DNA of 64,000 nt from Nocardioides agri (GCF_013778305.1 NZ_JACEIC010000001.1:682001-746000); one strand, 5' to 3'; shown: positions 32,242-41,070, counted from the stretch's first letter. Notes: generated by a model not told the origin, from the letters alone. Numbers and translations: made by a program.

Positions 32242-32253
32242 CTAGGTACCTAG
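32242..32253. promoter_or_regulatory. Probable YtrA-type operator
   Basis: CTAGGTACCTAG is a perfect 12-bp palindrome (flanked by TA on one side and GA on the other) between the gntR start and peptide deformylase. Position and symmetry suit autoregulation by the adjacent GntR protein. Confidence 0.55.
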
Positions 32254-32302
32254 GAGAATGACACTGGCGCGGGGAGCGGTCAAGGCCCTCGGCGGTGACA
32301 CC

Positions 32303-32315
32303 TAGGATCTGCACC
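32303..32315 (+). promoter_or_regulatory. Leaderless -10 promoter of def
   Basis: TAGGAT at 32303-32308, seven bases before the ATG of peptide deformylase; no ribosome-binding site is present. Confidence 0.5.
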
Positions 32316-32915
32316 ATGTCCGAACAGTCCGCCGCCGCCCCGGTGCACGCCCCGCACGGACCGCTCCCCGAGGGCGGCTCGGTCCGCCCGATCACCCGCT
32401 GGGGCACGCCGGTGATGCACCGCCCGCAGCAGCAGGTGACGGCGTACGACGACGCGCTGCGTGCGCTCGCCGCCGACATGGTCGCCACCATGTACGCCGC
32501 GGACGGCGTCGGCCTCGCCGCCTGCCAGGTCGGGGAGGACGTCGCGATGTTCGTCTTCGACTGCCCCGACGCATCGGGAGAGCGGACCGTCGGCGTGGTC
32601 TGCAACCCCGTGCTCAGCCTGCCCGAGGGCCGCGACCGTCAGCTCGACGAGGACGACGAGGGCTGCCTGTCCTTCCCGGGCGCGTTCGTCGAGTGCGCGC
32701 GCCCGGACTTCGCGTCCGTCACCGGCACCGGCCTCGACGGGGAGCCGGTCACGTTCGCGGGCGACGGGCTGCTGGCCCGGTGCCTGCAGCACGAGACCGA
32801 CCACACGGTCGGGACCGTGTTCGGCGACCGGCTGCCGACCAAGCTGCGCAAGAAGCTCCAGAAGGCGCACGACAAGGCGGCCTCCGACTACCCGGCCGAA
32901 TGGCCCCGGGCCTGA
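32316..32915 (+). CDS. def: Peptide deformylase
   Basis: A 199-residue Fe/Zn enzyme that removes the N-formyl group from new proteins. All three motifs are present: GVGLAACQVGE (about residues 63-73), EGCLSFPGAF with the metal-binding cysteine (about 112-121) and QHETDHTVGTVFGDRL (HExxH, about 157-172). The longer reading frame from 32295 begins with a GTG inside the -10 region; the ATG at 32316, seven bases after TAGGAT, is preferred. The short N-terminal extension and alanine-rich C-terminus are ordinary for actinomycete type 1 deformylases. Confidence 0.95.
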   Translation: MSEQSAAAPVHAPHGPLPEGGSVRPITRWGTPVMHRPQQQVTAYDDALRALAADMVATMYAADGVGLAACQVGEDVAMFVFDCPDASGERTVGVVCNPVLSLPEGRDRQLDEDDEGCLSFPGAFVECARPDFASVTGTGLDGEPVTFAGDGLLARCLQHETDHTVGTVFGDRLPTKLRKKLQKAHDKAASDYPAEWPRA

Positions 32916-32948
32916 GCGGCGGCGTACCCTTTCCTCCGGTCGGCCCAC

Positions 32949-33021
32949 GGAGCGAGGAGGTGAGTGCAGTGCATAGCGACAGTCGCCGCTCCCCTGCTCC
33001 TGCTCACCGTGAGGTCTCGTC
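32949..33021 (+). promoter_or_regulatory. Leader of the second corA with a possible short ORF
   Basis: A strong GAGGAGG site at 32954-32960 precedes candidate starts at GTG 32964 (frame MQCIATVAAPLLLL) and at GTG 32967, overlapping frames whose reading continues past the corA start. GGTGAG at 32959-32964 can pair with CTCACC near 33002-33007, hiding that site. CorA itself has only GAGG seven bases before its ATG. A leader-peptide control of a magnesium transporter is possible, not proven. Confidence 0.35.
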
Positions 33022-34158
33022 ATGTCCGACCGCAGCTTCAAGCCGATCCGCTCACTGACCGGCCGGGTCCGCCGTCCGGCCAACCGCCAGCCCGCCGCTC
33101 CGGGCGCATCGCTCGCCGTCGAGCGCATCGCCGACCGCGTCAGCATGGTCGACAGCGCCGTCTACGTCCGTGGCGACCGCGTCGACTCGCCCACGTCGCT
33201 GGCCGAGACCTACCGGTCGCTCCACGAGCACGACGACGCCGTCGCCTGGATCGGTCTCTACCGGCCCGACCAGCACGAGCTGGGCTCGCTGGCGCAGGAG
33301 TTCGACCTGCACGAGCTCGCCGTCGAGGACGCGATCGTCGCCCACCAGCGGCCCAAGCTGGAGCGCTACGACGACACGCTCTTCGTGGTGCTCCGCGCCG
33401 CGCACTACGTCGATGCGCGCGAGGAGGTCGACTTCGGCGAGGTGCACCTCTTCGTCGGCCCCGACTTCGTGATCACCGTGCGGCACAGCGAGTCGCCGGA
33501 CCTCTCCGCCGTACGCCGCCGGCTGGAGTCGAACCCGGACCTGCTCGCGCTCGGGCCGGAGGCGATCCTCTACGCGATCCTCGACCGGATCGTCGACGGC
33601 TACGGCCCCGTCGTCGCCGGACTCGGCAACGACATCGACGAGATCGAGACCGAGGTGTTCGGCAGCGACCCCCAGGTGTCGCGCCGCATCTACGAGCTCT
33701 CGCGCGAGGTGATCGACTTCCAGCGCGCGACCCGGCCGCTGGCGACGGTCCTCGCCAACCTGTCGGCCGGCTTCGAGAAGTACGGCACCGACGAGGAGCT
33801 CCAGCGCTACCTGCGTGACGTCGAGGACCACCTCACGCAGGTCATCGAGCAGGTCGACGGCTTCCGGCAGCTGCTGCGCGACATCCTCACCGTGAACGCC
33901 ACCCTGGTCGCGCAGCGGCAGAACGAGGAGATGCGGGCGCTGTCGGAGGCGAGCATCGAGCAGAACGACGACGTCAAGCGCATCTCCGCCTGGGCGGCGA
34001 TCCTGTTCGCTCCGACGCTGGTCGGCACCGTCTACGGCATGAACTTCGACCACATGCCGGAGCTGCACTGGGCGCTCGGCTACCCCTTCGCGCTCGTCCT
34101 GATGCTGCTGGTCAGCGTGACGCTGTGGGGCGTCTTCAAGTACCGCCGCTGGATCTGA
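33022..34158 (+). CDS. corA: Magnesium/cobalt transport protein CorA (second copy)
   Basis: A 378-residue CorA-type Mg2+ channel. It resembles the first copy at 7205 in the VDSAVYVRGDRV, EDAIVAHQRPKLERYDDT and VYGMNFDHMPELHWALGYPF stretches; the GMN filter is near residue 342. It is 55 residues longer, mainly at the N-terminus (RSLTGRVRRPANRQPAAPG, basic). Two C-terminal transmembrane helices end with a basic tail KYRRWI. Two copies in 26 kb suggest different regulation; this one has an unusual leader. Confidence 0.93.
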   Translation: MSDRSFKPIRSLTGRVRRPANRQPAAPGASLAVERIADRVSMVDSAVYVRGDRVDSPTSLAETYRSLHEHDDAVAWIGLYRPDQHELGSLAQEFDLHELAVEDAIVAHQRPKLERYDDTLFVVLRAAHYVDAREEVDFGEVHLFVGPDFVITVRHSESPDLSAVRRRLESNPDLLALGPEAILYAILDRIVDGYGPVVAGLGNDIDEIETEVFGSDPQVSRRIYELSREVIDFQRATRPLATVLANLSAGFEKYGTDEELQRYLRDVEDHLTQVIEQVDGFRQLLRDILTVNATLVAQRQNEEMRALSEASIEQNDDVKRISAWAAILFAPTLVGTVYGMNFDHMPELHWALGYPFALVLMLLVSVTLWGVFKYRRWI

Positions 34159-34160
34159 GT

Positions 34161-34275
34161 GCCGACTCGGCGCGTCTTGCCCGCTCAGACGTGCCGAGTC
34201 GGCGCGTCATGCTCAGCTGGTGGGCAAGACGCGCCGAGTCGAGGCCCATCAGCGGGCAAGACGCGCCGAGTCGGC
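34161..34275. repeat. Four-copy inverted repeat between convergent genes
   Basis: A 25-base unit at 34161-34185 recurs exactly as its reverse complement at 34251-34275. Two imperfect copies lie between: one direct at about 34191-34217 and one inverted at about 34222-34242. All share the core GACTCGGCGCGTC or its complement. It fills the gap between the corA stop and the RNA methyltransferase stop. The RNA would fold into a long hairpin without a T run, so it may act as a bidirectional terminator or be a dispersed genomic repeat. Confidence 0.9.
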
Positions 34276-34276
34276 G

Positions 34277-35080
34277 TCAACGGCGGGCGGTCACGTAGCA
34301 GGCGACGGCCGAGGCGGCGGCCACGTTGAGCGAGTCGATGCCCGCGGCCATCGGGATGATCGCCCGGCGGGCCGCGGTGGACTCCCAGCGCGCGGAGAGA
34401 CCGTGGCCCTCGGAGCCGAGCACGAGCGCGACCCGGTCGAGCCCGGCGACGGCGTCCTCGATCGGTACGGCGTCGGGCGCGAGCGTGAGCGCGACGGTGG
34501 TGAAGCCGAGGTCGGCGAGCGAGGTCAGCGCGTCCGGCCAGGACGGCAGCCGCGTCCACGGCATCGTGAAGACGGCGCCCATGCCGACCTTGATCGAGCG
34601 CCGGTAGAGCGGGTCGGCGCAGCGCGGCGCCAGCAGTACGGCGTCGAAGCCCATCGCCGCTCCCGAGCGGAACACGGCGCCGACGTTGGTGTGGTCGACG
34701 AGGTCCTCGAGGACCAGCACCGACCGCGCGCCCTCGACCACCGACTCGACCGACGGCAGCGGCAGCCGCTCCAGCGAGGCCAGGGCGCCGCGGTGCACGT
34801 GGAAGCCGGTGACCTGCTCGATCAGCGCCTCCGACAGCACGAAGCACGGCGCGTCCGACGCCGACAGCTCCGTCGCCAGCCCGTCGAGCCACCGCGGCGC
34901 CATCAGGAAGGACCGCGGGCGGAAGCCGGCCGCGACCGCCCGGCGGACCACCTTCTCCCCCTCGGCGAGGAAGAGGCCGTGGTCGGCCTCCAGGTGCTTG
35001 CGCAGCTCGACGTCGCGCAGGTCGCGGTAGTCGGCGAGCCGCGGGTCGGCGGGATCGTCGATCTCGACGATCGTGGCCAT
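34277..35080 (-). CDS. TrmH/SpoU family RNA 2'-O-methyltransferase
   Basis: A 267-residue SPOUT-class methyltransferase acting on tRNA or rRNA ribose. The N-terminal ~95 residues form the RNA-binding domain (HLEADHGLFLAEGEKVVRRA). The three SPOUT motifs are visible: VDHTNVGAVFRSGAAMGFDA with the catalytic Asn/Arg (about residues 129-148), ALVLGSEGHGLSARW (about 214-228) and IPMAAGIDSLNVAAASAVAC (about 239-258). The target nucleotide cannot be read. Its ATG overlaps the cobA stop as TGATG, so it is the second gene of that transcript. Confidence 0.92.
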   Translation of the reverse strand: MATIVEIDDPADPRLADYRDLRDVELRKHLEADHGLFLAEGEKVVRRAVAAGFRPRSFLMAPRWLDGLATELSASDAPCFVLSEALIEQVTGFHVHRGALASLERLPLPSVESVVEGARSVLVLEDLVDHTNVGAVFRSGAAMGFDAVLLAPRCADPLYRRSIKVGMGAVFTMPWTRLPSWPDALTSLADLGFTTVALTLAPDAVPIEDAVAGLDRVALVLGSEGHGLSARWESTAARRAIIPMAAGIDSLNVAAASAVACYVTARR

Positions 35081-36303
35081 CAGGCGTAGACCTCCGGCGC
35101 GGCGACCGCGACCACGTCGCCGACGACGATGATCGCGGGCGGCCGTACGGCGTGGGCGGTGATCTCGCCGCCCAGGGTCGCGAGGGTCGCGTAGACCGTG
35201 CGCTGGCCCGGCATCGTGCCCTCGGCGACGACGGCGACCGGGGTCGACGGCGCGCGGCCGCCCTCGACGAGCGCGGCCGCGATCAGCGGCGCGTTCTCGA
35301 CCGCCATCATCAGCACGACGGTGCCCGACAGGGCACCGACAGCGGCCCAGTTGACCAGCGACTCGGGATGCCCCGGCGGCAGGTGCCCCGAGATGACGGT
35401 GAACTCGTGGGCCACGCCGCGGTGCGTCACCGGGATGCCGGCGACGCCCGGCACCGAGATCGAGCTCGACAGCCCCGGCACCACGGTGACCGGGACGCCG
35501 GCCTCGCGGCAGGCGATGACCTCCTCGTAGCCACGCCCGAACACGAAGTTGTCGCCGCCCTTGAAGCGCACCACCCGCTTCCCGGCGAGCGCGCGCTCGA
35601 CGATGATCCGGTTGATCTCCTCCTGCTGCGCCGACCGGCCGCGCGGCAGCTTGGCGACGTCGACGAGCTCGACGTCCGGCGGCAGGTCGCCCAGCAGCTC
35701 GCGCGGCGCGAGCCGGTCGGCCACCACGACGTCGGCGTCCATGAGCGCCTTGCGGCCGGCGACGCTGATCAGCTCCGGCTCCCCCGGCCCGCCACCGACG
35801 AGGACGACGCCCGGGGCGTGGTCGCGCTGCCGCTTGGCGCCGATCTCTCCCTCGCGCATCCCCTCGACGATCTCGTCGCGGATCCGGGCCGACCGCTGCG
35901 GCTCGCGGTTGCTGAGCACCGCGACCGTGACGCCGTCGTGCCGGCCGGTCGCGGGCGTCCACGCGGTCGCCCGGGTGCCGTCGTCGGAGCGCACGCAGAA
36001 GACCCGGCGCTCCTCCGCGGCCGCGCTGACCTGCTCGTTGACCTCGACGTCGTCGGTGGCGGCGATGCAGTACCAGCTGCCGTCGAGGTCCGCGGGCTCG
36101 AATCCCCGTTCGTGCCAGGTGACCTCGCCGGAGCCGACCAGCCCCTCGATCGCGGGCGTCACCACGGGCGACACGACGTGCACGTCCGCGCCGGCCGCGA
36201 TCAGCTGCGGAACCCGTCGCTGCGCCACGTGCCCGCCGCCGACCACCACCACGCGGCGGTGGGCCAGGCGCAGGCCGGAGGGGTACGTCGGGAAGTCGTC
36301 CAC
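35080..36303 (-). CDS. cobA: Uroporphyrinogen-III C-methyltransferase with precorrin-2 dehydrogenase domain
   Basis: A 407-residue CysG-like protein that makes precorrin-2 from uroporphyrinogen III with two SAM molecules and oxidises it towards siroheme or cobalamin. The N-terminal Rossmann domain has [20 protein letters not shown] and [14 protein letters not shown]. The methyltransferase part has [58 protein letters not shown] and [15 protein letters not shown] ferrochelatase function is uncertain because the N-terminal half is short. The GTG at 36303 fits the family start and has GATGAT six bases before it; an ATG at 36354 is the alternative. B12 or siroheme need fits the metH at the window's start. 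Confidence 0.88.
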   Translation of the reverse strand: MDDFPTYPSGLRLAHRRVVVVGGGHVAQRRVPQLIAAGADVHVVSPVVTPAIEGLVGSGEVTWHERGFEPADLDGSWYCIAATDDVEVNEQVSAAAEERRVFCVRSDDGTRATAWTPATGRHDGVTVAVLSNREPQRSARIRDEIVEGMREGEIGAKRQRDHAPGVVLVGGGPGEPELISVAGRKALMDADVVVADRLAPRELLGDLPPDVELVDVAKLPRGRSAQQEEINRIIVERALAGKRVVRFKGGDNFVFGRGYEEVIACREAGVPVTVVPGLSSSISVPGVAGIPVTHRGVAHEFTVISGHLPPGHPESLVNWAAVGALSGTVVLMMAVENAPLIAAALVEGGRAPSTPVAVVAEGTMPGQRTVYATLATLGGEITAHAVRPPAIIVVGDVVAVAAPEVYA

Positions 36304-36397
36304 CGCCCCATCATCGCCGGTTCGGCGCCGCGCCCCTGGGCACGGGTCGGTCATCGGACTACGTTCGGACCGAGTCCGCGATTGCGATAGGAGCGAG

Positions 36398-36925
36398 ATG
36401 ATCCTCGACCGGCCCGTCAGCCCCAACCCCTACGACCTGCTGCCCGCCGTACCGTCCTTCACCGTCACGAGCACGGACGTCACCGACGGCCAGCCGCTCG
36501 CCGACGCGCACGTGGCCGCCGCGGGCAACACCTCGCCGCAGCTGTCCTGGTCGGGCGCGCCGGAGGGCACGAAGAGCTACACGGTCACCTGCTTCGACCC
36601 CGACGCCCCCACGCCGAGCGGCTTCTGGCACTGGGTGCTCGTCGATCTGCCCGCCGACGTGACGTCGCTCGACGCCGGGGCCGGCGCCGAGGGGGCCTCG
36701 CTGCCCGGCGCCGCCTTCATGTGCCGCAACGACGGCGGCTCGAAGGCGTTCATGGGTGCCGCGCCGCCCGAGGGCGACCAGGTGCACCGCTACTTCTTCG
36801 TCGTGCACGCCGTGACCGAGGAGTCGCTCGGCGTCGACTCCGACGCCTCGCCCGCCGTCGTGTCCTTCAACCTCGCGTTCAAGACGGCCGCCCGGGCGAT
36901 CCTCCACGGCACCTACGAGCACTAG
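36398..36925 (+). CDS. YbhB/YbcL (PEBP) family protein
   Basis: A 175-residue phosphatidylethanolamine-binding-protein relative. The anion-binding site motifs are present: [39 protein letters not shown] (DPDxP and the histidine), and the late [10 protein letters not shown]. No signal peptide. An AGGAG site precedes the ATG and TACGTT at 36360-36365 may be the -10. Its function in bacteria is unknown; homologues occur in mycobacteria. It is divergent from cobA and followed closely by the glutamine-synthetase-like gene. Confidence 0.9.
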   Translation: MILDRPVSPNPYDLLPAVPSFTVTSTDVTDGQPLADAHVAAAGNTSPQLSWSGAPEGTKSYTVTCFDPDAPTPSGFWHWVLVDLPADVTSLDAGAGAEGASLPGAAFMCRNDGGSKAFMGAAPPEGDQVHRYFFVVHAVTEESLGVDSDASPAVVSFNLAFKTAARAILHGTYEH

Positions 36926-36934
36926 GCCGTCGCC

Positions 36935-38212
36935 ATGGGACTGGTCGGCGGGTGGGTCGTCGACATGGCCGGCGTCGCGCGGGCCAAGTACGTGCCCACG
37001 ACCCGCACCGAGGCGTTCCAGGTGCACGGGATGGGCGCCTCGCCGTCGTGGAGCGTCTTCTGCGTCGACGGGTCCATCGCGTTCACGCCCGAGCTCAACG
37101 TCGTCGGCGACCTGCGCATCCGGATCGACCCCGACGACCTGCGCACGGTCGCGGACGGCGTCGCGATCGCTCCCGGCGACCTCTACCTGCAGGACGGCAC
37201 GCCGTCACCGATGTGCGCCCGCAGCGTGCTGAAGCGGACCGTCGACGAGGCGGGGGCCGCCGGCCTCCGGGCCCGGGTCGGCGCCGAGCTCGAGTGCACC
37301 CTGCTGCGCACCGACGGCGAGCGCGCGACCGGCCGCGGCTGGACGCCGTACGGGCTGGGCAGCTCGCTGGCCAGGTCGGCGTTGCTGGTCGACCTCGCCG
37401 AGTCGGCCGAGCGCGCCGGGCTGGGCGTCGAGCAGCTGCACACGGAGTACGGCCGCGACCAGCGCGAGGTCTCCCTCTCGCCCGCCGATCCGGTGGCGGC
37501 CGCCGACGCCGTCGTGCTCGGGCGGGCGGTCATCGGCCGGGTCGCGGAGCGGCACGGTCTCGGCGTGTCCTTCTCCCCCGTCCCGTTCGCCGGCGACGCG
37601 GGCAACGGCGCCCACCTGCACCTCTCCGTCGAGACCGCGAACGGCCCCGTGTTCTCGGGCGGCTCCGGCGCGCACGAGCTCACCGACGACGGAGCCAGCG
37701 CGATCGCCGGCGTGCTGAGCACGCTCCCGGAGCTCATCGGCGTGTACGCCGGCTCCGCGGTGTCGGCGCGCCGGCTGGTGCCCGGCAACTGGGCGGGAGC
37801 GGCGCTGTGCTGGGGGCTGGAGAACCGCGAGGCCGCCGTGCGGCTGGTCGCGGCCGGGCCGGCCAGCGCGCACGGCGCCAACATCGAGCTCAAGGTCGTC
37901 GACCCGAGCGCCAACCCCTACCTCGCGACCGCCGCCCTCCTCGGCAGCGTGCGCCGGGGCATCGAGCTCGGGCTCGCCCCGGTGGCGCCGGTCGACGTGG
38001 ACCCGGCTCGGTCGGGTCAGGACCTGGCCGTGCTGCCGACGCACCAGGCCGCCGCGCTCGACGCGCTCGCCGGGTCGGAGGTCGCCCGCGAGCTGCTGGG
38101 CACGCCGGTCGTCGAGGGCCTGCTGGCCGTGCGTCGCCACGAGGTCACCGCCTTCGCCGGGCTGCCGCTGGCGGAGTCGGCCGAGGCGCTGCGGCTGGCC
38201 TGGAGCTGGTGA
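36935..38212 (+). CDS. Glutamine synthetase-like gamma-glutamyl ligase
   Basis: A 425-residue glutamine-synthetase-fold protein. The glutamate/metal region GAELECTLLRTDGE and the ATP site AGDAGNGAHLHLSVETANGP (glutamine synthetase reads AGCHxH here) are visible, as are LVPGNWAGAALCWGLENREA and KVVDPSANPYLATAALLGSV. It lacks the C-terminal adenylylation loop of GlnA. It is therefore more likely a ligase joining glutamate to an amine or other acceptor. It ends one base before the start of an amidohydrolase; the same two domains are fused in FluG-type proteins. Confidence 0.83.
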   Translation: MGLVGGWVVDMAGVARAKYVPTTRTEAFQVHGMGASPSWSVFCVDGSIAFTPELNVVGDLRIRIDPDDLRTVADGVAIAPGDLYLQDGTPSPMCARSVLKRTVDEAGAAGLRARVGAELECTLLRTDGERATGRGWTPYGLGSSLARSALLVDLAESAERAGLGVEQLHTEYGRDQREVSLSPADPVAAADAVVLGRAVIGRVAERHGLGVSFSPVPFAGDAGNGAHLHLSVETANGPVFSGGSGAHELTDDGASAIAGVLSTLPELIGVYAGSAVSARRLVPGNWAGAALCWGLENREAAVRLVAAGPASAHGANIELKVVDPSANPYLATAALLGSVRRGIELGLAPVAPVDVDPARSGQDLAVLPTHQAAALDALAGSEVARELLGTPVVEGLLAVRRHEVTAFAGLPLAESAEALRLAWSW

Positions 38213-38213
38213 C

Positions 38214-39266
38214 GTGCTCGCCGACCACGTGGAGGAGGTGCGCCTGGTCGACCACCACGTGCACGGCTGGTTCACCGAGCCGGGCGATCGCGACGCGTTC
38301 GAGGCCGCTCTCAACGAGGGATCGACCGGTCCGGTGCCGCCGGGCCGGTCGGGGTTCGACCTGCCGCTCGGCGTCGCGCTCCGGCACTGGTGCGCGCCCC
38401 TGCTGGGCCTGCCCCGGCACGCCTCGCCCGACGACTACTGGGAGGCTCGGGCCGCGACGCCGTACGACGAGCTCGTGCGCACGTTCGTCGAGGCCGCCGG
38501 CGTCGACCACTGGCTCGTCGACACGGGTCTGACCCCTGCCCTGGTCACCGACCCCGAGCCGCGGTCGGAGGTGCTGCGCCTCGAGCTGCTGATGGAGGAG
38601 GTGCTCGGCGAGCGCGACGTCGTCGGCGCCTTCCGGGAGCGGCTCGACGCCACTGACGCCGTGGCCGCGAAGACGATCGCGGCCTACCGCTGCGGCCTCG
38701 ACATCGACTGGTCCCGCCCCTCCGCACGCGCCGTCGCCGGCCGCGCCCGGGCGTCCGGCGGCCGCGTCGAGGACCCGGTGCTGGTCGCGTTCGGGGTGCA
38801 CGAGGCGGCCGCCCGTGGCCTGCCGCTGCAGGTGCACACCGGCCTGGGCGACCGCGACCTGGACCTGCGGCGGGCCGACCCGCTGCACCTGCGGCCGCTG
38901 CTCGAGGCCGTGGACATCCCGGTCCTGCTGCTGCACTGCTACCCGTTCCACCGGCACGCGGGCTACCTCGCGCAGGCCTACGACCACGTCTACGTCGACG
39001 TCGGCCTGGCGATCAACCACCTCGGCGCCCGCTCGGTCGAGCTGGTCGCCGAGGCGATGGAGCTGGCGCCGTTCGACAAGCAGCTCTACTCCTCCGACGC
39101 CTACGGCCTGCCGGAGCTGCACTTCCTCGGGGCCCAGCAGTGGCGCTGGGCGATGGGGCAGGTGCTCGGTGGGTGGGTACGCCGCGGCCACTGGTCCGAG
39201 CACGACGCGATCCGCGTGGTCGACATGGTCGCCGGTGACAACGCCCGGCGCGTCTACGAGCTCTGA
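38214..39266 (+). CDS. Amidohydrolase family protein (FluG N-domain-like)
   Basis: A 350-residue metal-dependent hydrolase of the amidohydrolase-2 group. The first metal pair is in RLVDHHVHGWFTEP (HxH, about residues 12-20). VQVHTGLGDRDLDLRRADP has the mid-barrel histidine, VLLLHCYPFHRHAGYLA the next, and YSSDAYGLPELHFLGAQQWR the final aspartate (about residue 300). The GTG start is two bases after the stop of the glutamine-synthetase-like gene, so both are co-translated. In FluG and nodulin proteins an amidohydrolase precedes a glutamine-synthetase domain in one chain. Confidence 0.85.
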   Translation: MLADHVEEVRLVDHHVHGWFTEPGDRDAFEAALNEGSTGPVPPGRSGFDLPLGVALRHWCAPLLGLPRHASPDDYWEARAATPYDELVRTFVEAAGVDHWLVDTGLTPALVTDPEPRSEVLRLELLMEEVLGERDVVGAFRERLDATDAVAAKTIAAYRCGLDIDWSRPSARAVAGRARASGGRVEDPVLVAFGVHEAAARGLPLQVHTGLGDRDLDLRRADPLHLRPLLEAVDIPVLLLHCYPFHRHAGYLAQAYDHVYVDVGLAINHLGARSVELVAEAMELAPFDKQLYSSDAYGLPELHFLGAQQWRWAMGQVLGGWVRRGHWSEHDAIRVVDMVAGDNARRVYEL

Positions 39267-39267
39267 G

Positions 39268-39885
39268 TCAGCCCTGGGACGCCCGGCGGAGCAGCTCCTC
39301 GAACGGCGTGGGCGCGGTGAGCTCGTCGTCGACCGTGCGGCGCTTGGACACGGCGCTGTCGACGCGGCTGACCTTGCCCATCAGGGCGGCCAGCTCGCCG
39401 GCGGCGCGGGTGACACGCGCGTCGAGGTCGGTGCCGGCGAAGTCGTCGGTCGCGGCGTAGACGCCGGTCGGCACGACGATCGCGTGCAGGTAGGCGAAGA
39501 GCGGTCGCAGCGCGTGCTCGACCACCAGCGAGTGCCGCGGCGTGCCGCCGGTCGCGCCGAGGAGGACCGGCGTGCCGTCGAGCGCGCCCGGCTCCAGGAC
39601 GTCGAAGAACGTCTTGAAGAGCCCGGAGTACGACGCGGAGAAGACCGGCGTCACGACGACGACGCCGTCCGCCTCGGCGACGGCGCGCTGGGCCGCGGCG
39701 AGCTCCGGCGCCGCGAACCCGGTGAGCAGGTGGTCGGTCAGCTGGTGCGCGAGGTCGCGCAGCTGCACGTGCGTGACCTCGACGTCCTCCAGCGCCTCGA
39801 CCGTGGCGGCGGTGAGCCGGTCGGCGAGCAGCCTGGTCGACGACGGGTTGGACAGCCCGGCGGAGACGACGACGAGGGAGGTCAT
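39268..39885 (-). CDS. FMN reductase, CE1759 family
   Basis: A 205-residue NAD(P)H-dependent FMN reductase of the flavodoxin-like type. It starts LVVVSAGLSNPSSTRLLADR, the phosphate-binding loop, and has VVVTPVFSASYSGLFKTFFD and LLGATGGTPRHSLVVEHALR. It would supply reduced FMN to the LLM monooxygenase encoded just upstream; the ATG overlaps that gene's stop as ATGA. CE1759 and CE1758 proteins are known to pair in this order. It ends against the converging amidohydrolase with one base between stops. Confidence 0.9.
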   Translation of the reverse strand: MTSLVVVSAGLSNPSSTRLLADRLTAATVEALEDVEVTHVQLRDLAHQLTDHLLTGFAAPELAAAQRAVAEADGVVVVTPVFSASYSGLFKTFFDVLEPGALDGTPVLLGATGGTPRHSLVVEHALRPLFAYLHAIVVPTGVYAATDDFAGTDLDARVTRAAGELAALMGKVSRVDSAVSKRRTVDDELTAPTPFEELLRRASQG

Positions 39886-41027
39886 GCCCGCGCCTCCTCA
39901 CGGTCCGAGCTGCCGGTCACGTCGTCGGCCTCGGCGTACACCGTCGAGTCCTTGGCGCCGCCGGCGGCGGCGACGAGCGAGGCGTGGGTCGGGGCGTCCG
40001 GCACGTTGGCCGGACGGCCCTCGGCCATGCCCTTGCGCAGCTCGGGCAGGATCTCGCCCAGCAGGTCGAGCTGCTCCAGCACCGTCTTGAGCGGCAGGCC
40101 GGCGTGGTCGACCAGGAAGAGCTGGCGCTGGTAGTGGCCGACGTAGTCGCGGAAGCCGAGCGTGCGCTCCAGCACCTGCTGGGGCGAGCCGACGGTCAGC
40201 GGGGTGGCCTCGGTGAAGTCCTCCAGCGAGGGGCCGTGGCCGTAGACCGGGGCGTTGTCGAAGTAGGGCCGGAACTCGTCGACGGCGTCCTGGCTGTTCT
40301 TCCGCATGAAGAACTGCCCGCCGAGGCCGACGATCGCCTCGTCGTACGCGCCGTGGCCGTAGTGCTCGAAGCGGCGGCGGTAGAGGTCGACCATCTGCTG
40401 GGTGTGGCCGGCCGGCCAGAAGATGTGGTTGTGGAAGAAGCCGTCACCGTAGTAGGCCGCCTGCTCGGCGATCTCGGGGCTGCGGATCGAGCCGTGCCAC
40501 ACGAACGGCGCGACGCCGTCGAGCGGACGCGGGGTCGAGGTGTAGCCCTGCAGCGGCGTGCGGAAGCGGCCCTCCCAGTTCACGACGTCCTCGCTCCAGA
40601 GCCGGCGCAACAGTGCGTAGTTCTCGATCGCGAGGTTGATGCCCTCGCGGATGTCCTTGCCGAACCACGGGTAGACCGGGCCGGTGTTGCCGCGGCCCAT
40701 CATCAGGTCGACGCGGCCGTCGGTGAGGTGCTGGATCTTCGCGTAGTCCTCGGCGATCAGCACCGGGTCGGTGGTGGTGATCAGCGTGGTCGCGGTCGAG
40801 AGGATGATGTTCTCGGTCTTCGCGCCGATGTAGGCCAGCGTCGCGGTGGGGTTCGACGCGATGAACGGCGGGTTGTGGTGCTCGCCGGTGGCGAACACGT
40901 CCAGGCCGATCTCCTCGGCCTTCGTCGCGATCTCGACGGTCGCCTTGATCCGCTCGTGCTCGGTCGGGGTCCGGCCCGTCGTGGGGTCGGCCGTGACGTC
41001 ACCGACGGTGAAGATGCCGAACTGCAT
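39882..41027 (-). CDS. LLM class FMN-dependent monooxygenase, CE1758 family
   Basis: A 381-residue luciferase-like monooxygenase. MQFGIFTVGDVTADPTTGRT is the first strand, followed by GLDVFATGEHHNPPFIASNP, ILSTATTLITTTDPVLIAED, RVDLMMGRGNTGPVYPWFGK and FVWHGSIRSPEIAEQAAYYG. The CE1758 group works with a partner FMN reductase, which is coupled here. The substrate is not known. ATG 41027 was preferred; GTG 41033 is possible because AGGAG lies only four bases before it. A TATAGT box upstream gives a normal leader of about 30 bases. Confidence 0.9.
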   Translation of the reverse strand: MQFGIFTVGDVTADPTTGRTPTEHERIKATVEIATKAEEIGLDVFATGEHHNPPFIASNPTATLAYIGAKTENIILSTATTLITTTDPVLIAEDYAKIQHLTDGRVDLMMGRGNTGPVYPWFGKDIREGINLAIENYALLRRLWSEDVVNWEGRFRTPLQGYTSTPRPLDGVAPFVWHGSIRSPEIAEQAAYYGDGFFHNHIFWPAGHTQQMVDLYRRRFEHYGHGAYDEAIVGLGGQFFMRKNSQDAVDEFRPYFDNAPVYGHGPSLEDFTEATPLTVGSPQQVLERTLGFRDYVGHYQRQLFLVDHAGLPLKTVLEQLDLLGEILPELRKGMAEGRPANVPDAPTHASLVAAAGGAKDSTVYAEADDVTGSSDREEARA

Positions 41028-41064
41028 GACCACTCATCTCCTGGGGTAGTTGGTTGAAATCCGA

Positions 41065-41070
41065 ACTATA
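41065..41070 (-). promoter_or_regulatory. -10 box of the monooxygenase/FMN reductase operon
   Basis: TATAGT on the minus strand (41070-41065) is close to the consensus and sits 37 bases before the ATG, in an AT-rich patch. No good -35 is visible. Confidence 0.5.

Noticed and set aside
32916-33021. M-box magnesium riboswitch before the second corA
   Set aside because: The leader is about 100 bases and shows none of the conserved M-box core; a short ORF or simple hairpin fits better.
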